Source: Syntrophomonadaceae bacterium (GTDB taxonomy: Bacteria; Bacillota; Dethiobacteria; DTU022). Taken from it: 5,142 nt of DNA. Position numbers and translations under genes: made by a program. The stretch lies in assembly GCA_007119335.1 (NCBI GenBank), contig SKPU01000202.1, positions 1 through 5,142 of the forward strand. Reading direction: 5' to 3'. This document shows, one piece after another, positions 1-5,142 of the stretch; positions within the stretch are counted from its first letter, which is position 1; every line of letters starts with the position of its first letter. The notes below the pieces were generated by a model, which ran no database searches, was not told the DNA's origin, and worked only from the letters and a program-made list of their open reading frames with translations.

Positions 1-183
1 ACCAGGCAAGGCGCAAAAGCGGGATAGCGCACCATGCCGCCCATGAATTCCCGCTCACCTTCTTCCATCTTCAACGCCAGCACTTCGACACCAGCACCGG
101 GATCTCCTGCCCTGCGGCTTTGAGGATAGAATCTAAAGCATGATCCCTTTTGTGCAGCGATTTATAGATCGAGCTTCTTTCAT
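1..183 (-). pseudogene. 5' part of an unidentified gene, apparently frameshifted, running off the left edge
   Basis: A textbook ribosome site (AAGGGGAGG, complement of 192-200) lies 8 bases before an ATG at 183-181. Read straight on, that frame gives only 16 codons and stops at 135-133. Coding-looking sequence then continues in the other two frames: a stretch reading IYKSLHKRDHALDSILK, in a frame that stops at 73-71, followed by a stretch reading GVEVLALKMEEGEREF and then FMGGMVRYPAFAPC, in a third frame that stays open to position 1. Two single-base losses would join the three pieces into one protein of at least 60 residues. I do not recognise the family. It could be a decaying gene, sequence errors near a contig end, or an intact gene that simply lies in the last frame with a different start. 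The strong ribosome site argues that a functional gene stood here at some time. It diverges from the flavoenzyme gene at 316. Confidence 0.35.
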
Positions 184-298
184 TATTATCGCCTCCCCTT
201 GTAAAATTCAAGACAATTAGAGTATTTTCTTTTGTATTATTTTTTAAAGGCGATCTGAGCATGATGTTGAATTATTACTATGAAGAATTTGCAGCAGG

Positions 299-305
299 AA
301 AGGAG
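299..305 (+). promoter_or_regulatory. Ribosome binding site of the OYE-family gene
   Basis: AAAGGAG lies 10 bases before the ATG at 316. Another ATG at 309 is closer to it but is out of frame with the long gene and opens a frame that stops at 359. The protein from 316 starts in the normal way for this family (MKLFQPIKVG), which settles the start. No convincing -35/-10 pair was found in 184-298; a TATTAT at 235-240 lacks a good -35. Confidence 0.7.
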
Positions 306-315
306 CGAATGATTT

Positions 316-2310
316 ATGAAACTCTTTCAACCCATAAAGGTTGGACAAATGGAACTTAAAAACCGGATTGCTATGCCAGCAATTCATCACTGCTACACTC
401 CTGAGGGATTTGTTAATGAACGGCTGATCAAGTATTACGAAACAAGAGCCCGGGGAGGAGCCGGGTTAGTCACCGTCGGTGGCTGCAGCATAGATCAATT
501 AGGCCTGGGACCGAACATGATCGGCCTGCACAATGATCAGTTTATCGACGGTCTGAAAGAACTTTCCGGGGCAATCAAAAATAACGGGGCAGCGGCGGCT
601 GCCCAGCTATACCAGGCCGGACGTTACACCCACAGCATGATGATCGGCGGTCAGCAACCGCTTGCACCTTCAGCTGTGGCCTCCCGGTTAACCCGTGAAA
701 CCCCGCGGGAAATGACCTTGGAAGAAATTGAAAAAGTTATTGAAGACTACGGACAGGCCGCCCTAAGGACTAAAAAAGCCGGCTTTGATGCTGTGGAAAT
801 ACTGGCCAGCGCAGGTTATCTGATCTGCCAGTTCCTTTCACCGCTGACTAACCAGCGCACTGACCAATATGGCGGGCCCTGGGAGAACCGGATTCGCTTC
901 GGCATAGAAGCTGTGCAGAAGGTCCGGGAAGCAGTCGGGCCTGATTTCACAGTAATGATCCGAATCTCAGGGCACGACTTTATGCCCGGGGGCAACACCA
1001 ACCAGGAAGCAGCCCTATTTGCCCGGGAGTTAGAAAAAGCCGGGGTGGATTGTCTGAACGTAACCGGCGGCTGGCATGAATCAAGGGTGCCCCAGATTAC
1101 CGGAGATCTGCCCCGCGGCGGTTTTGCTTACCTGGCCCGGGGTATTAAAGAAGCAGTTAATGTGCCGGTAATTGCCAGCAACCGGATCAATGATCCGCTG
1201 GTGGCTGAAGAAATTTTAGAACAGGGCATGGCCGACCTGGTTAATATGGGCCGGCCGTTAATTGCTGATCCGGAGCTGCCCAATAAAGCAGTCAACCAAT
1301 CTTTTGACTCTATCCGACGCTGTATTGCCTGCAACCAGGGCTGCCTGGATATGGTTTTCACCATGCAGGACGTCCACTGCACCGTAAATCCCGCGGCTGG
1401 ACGCGAACATCAGGTGGAAATCAGGCCGGCCGAAAACCCGCGGAGAGTCCTGGTTATCGGCGGAGGCCCGGGGGGGATGGAAACCGCTCGCCTGGCTGCA
1501 GCCCGCGGGCACAAAGTCACCCTGTGGGAAAAAGACCAGGCCCTCGGCGGTCATCTGTATTATGCCGCCCTCCCTCCGGGTAAGCATGAATTCATGAGCC
1601 TGCTCGATTATTATAAATGTGAACTGGCCCGTAACGGGGTTCAGGTGATCCTTAACCGGGAAGCATCCGCTGAAGAGATTGCCTCTGTCGAAACAGATGT
1701 GGTTGTAGTCGCTACCGGGGCGAAGGGCGCAACACCGCCATTTCCGATCAGCGAATCAGCAAACGCGGTCCCGGTCCTCGATATTCTAAACGGTTCAGTA
1801 GTGCCCGGTGAAAAAGTGGTTGTAATCGGGGGCGGTTCGGTAGGCTGCGAAGCAGCAGTCAGCATAGCTGAAATGGGAGCAATTTCTGCTGAGAACCTTA
1901 AGTTCCTGATGGAAAATGATGCAGAAACGCCCGAAAAGCTTAAGGAAATGCTCAACCGCGGGACGAGAGAGGTCACCCTGGTCGAATTCGAAAAAGGGAT
2001 CGGACGCGATATCGGGGTAAGCACCCGCTGGGTAACTATAAAATGTATCCGCCGCTTAGGTGTAAAGGTCATGGACCAGACTCCGGTCAAGGAGATCAAC
2101 ACTTCCGGGGTAGTCATCGAAAAAAGCGGGGCGGAAACCCTACTGCCGGCAGATACAGTGGTGCTTGCCATCGGGGCCGTAGCCAATAATACGCTGGCCG
2201 GGGAGCTGGAAGGCAAAGTTGATGAAATGCATGTAATCGGCGATGCTCACAAGCCCCGCAAGATTACCGAGGCTATCCGGGAAGGCTTCGATTTGGCCCG
2301 GGAGTTGTAG
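316..2310 (+). CDS. NADH:flavin oxidoreductase, 2,4-dienoyl-CoA reductase (FadH)-like
   Basis: Complete 664-residue cytoplasmic flavoenzyme, about the usual length of E. coli FadH and trimethylamine dehydrogenase relatives. The N-terminal FMN-binding TIM barrel spans about residues 1-330. Tyr168 (in SAGYLICQF) and His254 (in GGWHESR) align by eye with the FadH catalytic pair Tyr166/His252. A 4Fe-4S motif C-x2-C-x3-C-x11-C follows at Cys336, 339, 343 and 355. The C-terminal half carries an FAD-type Rossmann motif GGGPGG (382-387), an inserted NAD(P)-type motif GGGSVG (505-510), and a closing GDAHKPRKI segment (642-650). By family knowledge, electrons pass from NAD(P)H through FAD and the cluster to FMN, which reduces an activated C=C bond. 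The HxxH/HxxN pair of classical Old Yellow Enzymes is absent (EILASAGYL), as it also is in FadH. The substrate is unknown: dienoyl-CoA, another enoate, or a xenobiotic or steroid as in BaiCD-type relatives are all possible. No beta-oxidation gene lies beside it. It converges with the inositol phosphate synthase gene, 46 bases away. Confidence 0.93.
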   Translation: MKLFQPIKVGQMELKNRIAMPAIHHCYTPEGFVNERLIKYYETRARGGAGLVTVGGCSIDQLGLGPNMIGLHNDQFIDGLKELSGAIKNNGAAAAAQLYQAGRYTHSMMIGGQQPLAPSAVASRLTRETPREMTLEEIEKVIEDYGQAALRTKKAGFDAVEILASAGYLICQFLSPLTNQRTDQYGGPWENRIRFGIEAVQKVREAVGPDFTVMIRISGHDFMPGGNTNQEAALFARELEKAGVDCLNVTGGWHESRVPQITGDLPRGGFAYLARGIKEAVNVPVIASNRINDPLVAEEILEQGMADLVNMGRPLIADPELPNKAVNQSFDSIRRCIACNQGCLDMVFTMQDVHCTVNPAAGREHQVEIRPAENPRRVLVIGGGPGGMETARLAAARGHKVTLWEKDQALGGHLYYAALPPGKHEFMSLLDYYKCELARNGVQVILNREASAEEIASVETDVVVVATGAKGATPPFPISESANAVPVLDILNGSVVPGEKVVVIGGGSVGCEAAVSIAEMGAISAENLKFLMENDAETPEKLKEMLNRGTREVTLVEFEKGIGRDIGVSTRWVTIKCIRRLGVKVMDQTPVKEINTSGVVIEKSGAETLLPADTVVLAIGAVANNTLAGELEGKVDEMHVIGDAHKPRKITEAIREGFDLAREL

Positions 2311-2350
2311 CGGACCAAGCGGTAAAACAGACAATCTAGCGGGGCTGGTT

Positions 2351-2362
2351 AAATAATTATTT
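2351..2362. repeat. 12-bp perfect palindrome at the convergent gene junction
   Basis: AAATAATTATTT is its own reverse complement and overlaps the last codon and stop of the minus-strand inositol phosphate synthase gene. It is AT-only, so it may be chance. The 46-base gap between the two convergent stops (2311-2356) shows no GC-rich hairpin followed by a T run on either strand, so no intrinsic terminator is called. Confidence 0.3.
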
Positions 2363-3454
2363 CCCGTCTCGGATAAATTCTTCGGTTAACTGGTAAGCCA
2401 GGTAATCTGGATACTGGCGGGGTGGATGCTTGGAAAAGTAAGCAGAAGGACCTTCTAAGATTCCCCCGATTTTTCTGTCCAGGGCCAGTTTACAACAGCG
2501 CACGGTGTCTATGGCTATTCCTGCTGAATTAGGTGAGTCTTCGACACTTAAGCGCATTTCTATATTCATCGGCACGTTGCCAAAGATTTGCCCTTCCATG
2601 CGCAGGAAACAGACTTTGTTGTCTTTTTGCCAGGATACATAATCACTGGGCCCGATGTGAATATCCCGGTCGGGCAGGCGCTTGGCTGCTGCTGACTGAA
2701 CTGCTTCTGTCTTTGAGATACGCTTGGTGGCCAGACGTTTCTGACTGGTCATGTTTAAGAAGTCGGTATTGCCGCCGGTATTAAGCTGGTAAGAACGTTC
2801 CAGTTTTACTCCGCGCTTGTCGAAAAGCTCGGCCAATGCCCGATGCAGGATAGTAGCGCCCATCTGCGATTTGATATCATCCCCGATAATAGGGACATTC
2901 TTCGCGGCAAAACGTGCAGCCCACTGCGGATCACTGGCTATTAAAACAGGTATATTATTGACAAAAGCAACCCCTGCCTCTAAAGCGCATTCTGCGTAAA
3001 AACGGGAGGCTTCTTCTGAGCCGGTCGGCAGGTAATTAAGCATAATTTCAGTGCCCGTATTTTTCAGGGTCCGGACAATATCGTCTTTTTCAGGTTCGGG
3101 TTCATTACTTTTCAAAAAGGTATAGTCATCTTCAAAGTCCTGCATATGTTCTGATAAACCATCCAAGACTTTGCCCATCTGCACGTTTACTCCGCTTAAA
3201 GGCAGGTCTGCATAAAAAGGGTAAGCGCAATTCGGACGCTGAAATATAGCCCGGTTAATATCCTGACCGACTTTACGCTGATCTATATCAAAAGCAGCGC
3301 TGACTTCGAGATCATATGGTTTATAGCCTCCAAGATTCCAGTGCAGCAAACCGATAGGATCATTTTCTTCTGTATCCCTGTAATAATGAATGCCCTGGAT
3401 TAATGCGCTGGAGCAATTACCGACCCCAACAATAGCAATTTTTATTTTCGACAT
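2357..3454 (-). CDS. ino1: Inositol-3-phosphate synthase (NAD-dependent)
   Basis: Complete 365-residue protein, close in length and sequence to the compact synthases of mycobacteria and archaea and much shorter than the roughly 500-residue eukaryotic form. It converts glucose 6-phosphate to 1D-myo-inositol 3-phosphate by NAD-linked oxidation, aldol cyclisation and reduction. Visible family landmarks are the Rossmann motif VGVGNCSSALIQG (9-21), AAFDID (53-58), YLPTGSEEA (141-149), VNNIPV and IASDPQWA (165-179), GDDIKSQMGAT (191-201) with probable catalytic Lys195, LNTGGNTDFLNM (224-235), DIHIGPSDYV (264-273) and EDSPNSAG (305-312). No key block is missing. The ATG at 3454 starts just before the Rossmann strand and follows AGAGGG (complement of 3465-3470) at a 10-base spacing. 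Inositol phosphate may go to phosphatidylinositol-type lipids, a compatible solute, or a mycothiol-like thiol; the window does not decide. A PIG-L deacetylase lies 843 bases beyond its start, on the same strand but separated by a plus-strand gene. Confidence 0.96.
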   Translation of the reverse strand: MSKIKIAIVGVGNCSSALIQGIHYYRDTEENDPIGLLHWNLGGYKPYDLEVSAAFDIDQRKVGQDINRAIFQRPNCAYPFYADLPLSGVNVQMGKVLDGLSEHMQDFEDDYTFLKSNEPEPEKDDIVRTLKNTGTEIMLNYLPTGSEEASRFYAECALEAGVAFVNNIPVLIASDPQWAARFAAKNVPIIGDDIKSQMGATILHRALAELFDKRGVKLERSYQLNTGGNTDFLNMTSQKRLATKRISKTEAVQSAAAKRLPDRDIHIGPSDYVSWQKDNKVCFLRMEGQIFGNVPMNIEMRLSVEDSPNSAGIAIDTVRCCKLALDRKIGGILEGPSAYFSKHPPRQYPDYLAYQLTEEFIRDGK

Positions 3455-3509
3455 TTGCTTCGATCCCTCTTCCTGTGATGATTATTAAGATGACCTGTTC
3501 CCAAAAATT

Positions 3510-3525
3510 ATTATAACCGATTATA
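3510..3525 (-). promoter_or_regulatory. Tandem -10 boxes of the inositol phosphate synthase gene
   Basis: On the minus strand two perfect TATAAT hexamers occur 10 bases apart (complements of 3520-3525 and 3510-3515), giving 5' leaders of roughly 50-60 bases before the ATG at 3454. Neither has a good -35: the downstream box has TTCCCT at a 17-base spacing and the upstream box has AAACAA. The two boxes lie in a near-direct repeat (ATTATAACCG followed by ATTATACCGG). Weak -35 sites would fit a promoter that needs an activator, but that is inference. Confidence 0.5.
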
Positions 3526-3531
3526 CCGGTT
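3515..3531. repeat. Inverted repeat AACCG-N7-CGGTT over the ino1 -10 box, possible operator
   Basis: The arms 3515-3519 and 3527-3531 are exact reverse complements, and the 7-base spacer ATTATAC contains the upstream -10 hexamer of the minus-strand promoter. A protein bound here would block polymerase, so a repressor site is plausible. No regulator gene is present in the window, and five-base arms can arise by chance. Confidence 0.35.
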
Positions 3532-3587
3532 TAGGGAAATAGTTGTTTTAATTTGTTTGCTGAACCACCAATTTCCGGTGTTAAACC
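3528..3587. repeat. Interrupted inverted repeat between the divergent promoters
   Basis: GGTTTA (3528-3533) is complementary to TAAACC (3582-3587), and next inward GGAAAT (3535-3540) is complementary to ATTTCC (3571-3576). One base interrupts the left arm and five interrupt the right, with a 30-base loop (3541-3570). It lies between the start-proximal elements of the two divergent genes and could be a shared regulator site or chance in AT-rich DNA. It is not followed by the pattern of an intrinsic terminator. Confidence 0.25.
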
Positions 3588-3598
3588 ATTTTTTTGGA

Positions 3599-3607
3599 TG
3601 ATATAAT
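3599..3607 (+). promoter_or_regulatory. Extended -10 promoter of the MBL-fold hydrolase gene
   Basis: TGATATAAT is a perfect extended -10 (TG-N-TATAAT). Possible -35 elements are poor (TTAAAC at 3581-3586, 15-base spacing), as is common for extended -10 promoters. Transcription would begin near 3613-3614, leaving a leader of about 20 bases, just enough for the ribosome site at 3624-3629. Confidence 0.65.
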
Positions 3608-3623
3608 AAACAAAAACGACAAT

Positions 3624-3629
3624 GAGGTG
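3624..3629 (+). promoter_or_regulatory. Ribosome binding site that bears on the MBL-fold start
   Basis: GAGGTG lies 2 bases before the ATG at 3632 but 5 bases before the next in-frame ATG at 3635. The second spacing is more workable, so the true start may be 3635, which removes one Met and changes nothing else. Confidence 0.55.
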
Positions 3630-3631
3630 TT

Positions 3632-4288
3632 ATGATGGCCAAAAAAGCAGAAACAATCACCAGCGATCAGAAAATGGAGATTTTACGCCTTGAGACTGAA
3701 CCGTTCGGCACTAATGCCTACATGGTGTTCTGCCGGGAAAGCGGGCAGAGCGTGCTGATCGATGCCCCGGGCAATGCAGAGCTCATCACAGAACATTTAA
3801 AAGGGAGTCCCCCGCAATTTATCCTGATCACTCACGGACATATGGACCATGTCACGGTTTTAGAAGATCTATACCGCACATTGGGGGCTTCGCTGGCCGC
3901 CCATCAGGCTGAAACAGGACAGCTGCCGATCAAGCCAGACCAACTGCTGGAAGACGGTGCTAGTGTCAAGTGCGGTAAACTAAGCTTGGAAGTGATCCAT
4001 GCTCCCGGCCACACTCCGGGCAGCATCTGCTTCAGGCTTGGAGACTACCTGCTATCGGGAGACACAATCTTCCCCGGAGGACCTGGCAAAACCGCTTCTC
4101 CTGAAAAGTTTAAGCAGATCGTTAAATCGATCGAAGAAAAAATAATGGTCCTGCCCGATCAAACAGTTATTCTGCCGGGACATGGCGATCCCACTGATTT
4201 AAAAACTGAGCGGGAACAGTTCAATGCTTTCCGTTCCCGCCAAACAGGTGATCAACTATACGGTGATGTTACCTGGACAAATTCTTAA
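3632..4288 (+). CDS. MBL-fold metallo-hydrolase, glyoxalase-II-like
   Basis: Complete 218-residue cytoplasmic protein of the metallo-beta-lactamase fold, in the size range of small single-domain YcbL/GloB-type hydrolases. The metal-binding set is complete: HGHMDH (His68, His70, Asp72, His73), His127 in APGHTPGS, Asp144 in SGDTIF, and His184 in LPGHGDPT, the pattern for a two-metal site. The fold begins around residue 15 (MEILRLETEPFGTNAYMV); the first 14 residues are a polar extension with no signal peptide. Relatives hydrolyse thioesters such as S-lactoylglutathione or act on persulfides, but the family is broad and the exact substrate cannot be read here. The long C-terminal domain of classical glyoxalase II is absent. 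The gene is divergent from ino1 across a 177-base promoter region and converges with the deacetylase gene, only 9 bases between stops, with no terminator seen in the gap. Confidence 0.92.
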   Translation: MMAKKAETITSDQKMEILRLETEPFGTNAYMVFCRESGQSVLIDAPGNAELITEHLKGSPPQFILITHGHMDHVTVLEDLYRTLGASLAAHQAETGQLPIKPDQLLEDGASVKCGKLSLEVIHAPGHTPGSICFRLGDYLLSGDTIFPGGPGKTASPEKFKQIVKSIEEKIMVLPDQTVILPGHGDPTDLKTEREQFNAFRSRQTGDQLYGDVTWTNS

Positions 4289-4297
4289 AAATCAGGG

Positions 4298-5017
4298 TTA
4301 ACGCAAAATTTCTGCACGGTGGAAAGCTTCGGCCAGGGTGAAATCTTCTTCACAGGCCGCACCTTCAGCCCGCTGGCGCAGCCACTGCTCTATATTGGGA
4401 AAGTGGTGACCGCCAACCTGGCTTTCGTGGCAGCGCAGAGCGGCCAACTTGGTTTCAAAGGTCTCAGATATATCGACGCAATAATTGGGTTCTTCCGTCG
4501 CCCAAAAAAGCATTTCCTTTACCTTATGAGGTTTCAAGCCTTCTTCCAGTAAATCGGGGTAGGAAAGATGGTCGCGGGAGTAAGGGAAAACAGCATCAAG
4601 AGCCACCTGGCCGGTAATGCGGTGGTCGCGATGCCAGATATAGCGCCGGTAAGGATCAGCGGTGACCACAGTATTAGGTCTGAAGCGGCGGATACAGCGT
4701 ACCAGGTCCTTGCGGAATTCCGGGGTGTCTTCCAGGGTTTGATCCTCATATTCTAAAAAGACCACCTCTTTAACCCCCAGCAAACGGGCTGCCTGGAGCT
4801 GCTCTTTTCCCCGGATCTTTTTTAAATCTTCCGGATTGACGTTTGGATCATCGGTTCCTTTTTCCCCGCCGGTGCATATTGCGTAAACTACCACTTTACC
4901 TTCATTAACCCAGCGGGCCACCGACCCGGATGTTCCAAATTCAGCATCATCCGGGTGGGGGCTAATCACCAGTACATCAGCTTTTATATCTTCATATTTT
5001 TGTTCGGCTTGATTCAT
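4298..5017 (-). CDS. PIG-L/LmbE-family zinc-dependent deacetylase
   Basis: Complete 239-residue protein. Enzymes of this family remove the N-acetyl group from GlcNAc-containing molecules: GlcNAc-inositol (MshB, mycothiol), GlcNAc-malate (BshB, bacillithiol), GlcNAc-phosphatidylinositol, or antibiotic precursors. The signature SPHPDDAEFG is at residues 19-28, with His21 and Asp24 as probable zinc ligands and Asp23 as probable catalytic base. The second signature HRDH (129-132) supplies the third ligand, probably His132. Further family-like blocks are ICTGGEKGTDDP (47-58), LGVKEVVFLEY (80-90), DPYRRYIWHRDHR (121-133) and LRCHESQVGG (194-203). There is no signal peptide, so it is probably cytosolic. 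The start at 5017 is supported by AGGTGG (complement of 5025-5030) with a 7-base spacer. It lies 65 bases downstream of the MscS-like gene on the same strand, so read-through is possible. The exact substrate is not resolved; the nearby inositol phosphate synthase makes an inositol-linked amino sugar worth considering. Confidence 0.9.
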   Translation of the reverse strand: MNQAEQKYEDIKADVLVISPHPDDAEFGTSGSVARWVNEGKVVVYAICTGGEKGTDDPNVNPEDLKKIRGKEQLQAARLLGVKEVVFLEYEDQTLEDTPEFRKDLVRCIRRFRPNTVVTADPYRRYIWHRDHRITGQVALDAVFPYSRDHLSYPDLLEEGLKPHKVKEMLFWATEEPNYCVDISETFETKLAALRCHESQVGGHHFPNIEQWLRQRAEGAACEEDFTLAEAFHRAEILR

Positions 5018-5082
5018 TCAATTGCCACCTTTGCTTTATTCTAAAAAATATTAATCAATTCACTCATGAGAATGTAAAATCA

Positions 5083-5142
5083 TTATTCTTCATCCCTGCT
5101 GATCAGGTGAACATCTTTTTGCGGGTATGGAATGTTTATGCC
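5083..5142 (-). CDS. C-terminal end of an MscS-family mechanosensitive channel (partial)
   Basis: The open frame entering from the right edge encodes GINIPYPQKDVHLISRDEE and then TAA (complement of 5083-5085). The block INIPYPQKDVHL matches the closing beta strand of small MscS-type channels, where I-x-I-P-(F/Y)-P-Q-x-(D/T)-V is highly characteristic. These channels are inner-membrane proteins that open under hypo-osmotic stress. Only 19 residues are visible, so membrane segments cannot be checked. The gap to the next gene on this strand (5018-5082) is AT-rich, has an 8-bp palindrome CTCATGAG at 5063-5070, and shows no clear terminator; a weak TTTACA-like -35 there lacks a good -10. Confidence 0.7.
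   Translation of the reverse strand, partial: GINIPYPQKDVHLISRDEE

Noticed and set aside
1258..1587. 109-codon minus-strand open frame within the reductase gene
   Set aside because: It overlaps the antisense of the iron-sulfur and FAD-motif region, has no supporting ribosome site that I could see and no recognisable domain.
1641..2216. 191-codon open frame on the minus strand inside the reductase gene
   Set aside because: It is antisense to well-conserved FAD/NAD(P)-domain coding sequence. Its product is low-complexity, rich in Ser, Thr and Pro, and shows no family motif; this is a shadow of the real gene.
2311..2356. Possible terminator between the convergent reductase and ino1 genes
   Set aside because: There is no GC-rich stem followed by a T run on either strand. 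GCGG occurs twice, but as a direct repeat rather than an inverted one.
4289..4297. Possible bidirectional terminator between the convergent hydrolase and deacetylase genes
   Set aside because: Only 9 bases separate the stops, and neither the gap nor the adjoining coding ends form a convincing hairpin with a T run.
4319..4552. 77-codon plus-strand open frame opposite the deacetylase gene
   Set aside because: It is fully antisense to a complete PIG-L family gene with intact motifs and has no recognisable domain.
5018..5082. Promoter or terminator between the MscS-like gene and the deacetylase
   Set aside because: The CTCATGAG palindrome and the ATATTTTTT run are not arranged as a stable hairpin plus T tract, and the TTTACA-like -35 pairs only with poor -10 candidates at 17 or 19 bases.
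1..5142. CRISPR array, tRNA, rRNA, insertion sequence or riboswitch
   Set aside because: No spaced direct repeats, transposase-like reading frame with terminal repeats, cloverleaf-type sequence or long structured leader was recognised; the non-coding gaps are each under 180 bases.

Overview
The window reads as a piece of ordinary chromosome from an anaerobic, Gram-positive-like bacterium, most probably a clostridial member of the Bacillota. This is inferred from strong purine-rich Shine-Dalgarno sites, AT-rich intergenic DNA with TATAAT-type -10 boxes, moderate GC in the genes, and an iron-sulfur flavoenzyme typical of anaerobes. The species cannot be named from the sequence. I see no mobile element, CRISPR array, tRNA or rRNA.

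Layout from left to right: (1) positions 1-183, minus strand, the 5' part of an unidentified gene. It has a strong ribosome site and coding-like peptide stretches, but these lie in three different reading frames, so it looks frameshifted or decayed and runs off the left edge. (2) 316-2310, plus strand, a complete 664-residue enzyme of the 2,4-dienoyl-CoA reductase / Old Yellow Enzyme family (FMN barrel, 4Fe-4S cluster, FAD and NAD(P) domains). (3) 2357-3454, minus strand, a complete NAD-dependent inositol-3-phosphate synthase of the compact actinobacterial/archaeal type. (4) 3455-3631, a divergent promoter region with -10 boxes on both strands and inverted repeats that could be operators. (5) 3632-4288, plus strand, a glyoxalase-II-like metallo-beta-lactamase-fold hydrolase. 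(6) 4298-5017, minus strand, a PIG-L/LmbE-family zinc deacetylase. (7) 5083-5142, minus strand, the last 19 codons of what looks like an MscS-type mechanosensitive channel.

Neighbouring complete genes alternate in strand (plus, minus, plus, minus), so they do not form one operon. The only possible co-transcription is between the MscS-like gene and the deacetylase on the minus strand. The most suggestive functional link is inositol-3-phosphate synthase close to a PIG-L deacetylase and a glyoxalase-II-like hydrolase. In mycothiol producers the first two activities feed one pathway (inositol phosphate, then GlcNAc-inositol, then deacetylation), and thiol-dependent hydrolases use the product. No glycosyltransferase or cysteine ligase is visible here, so this remains a hypothesis. 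I did not find an undescribed system that I can defend.
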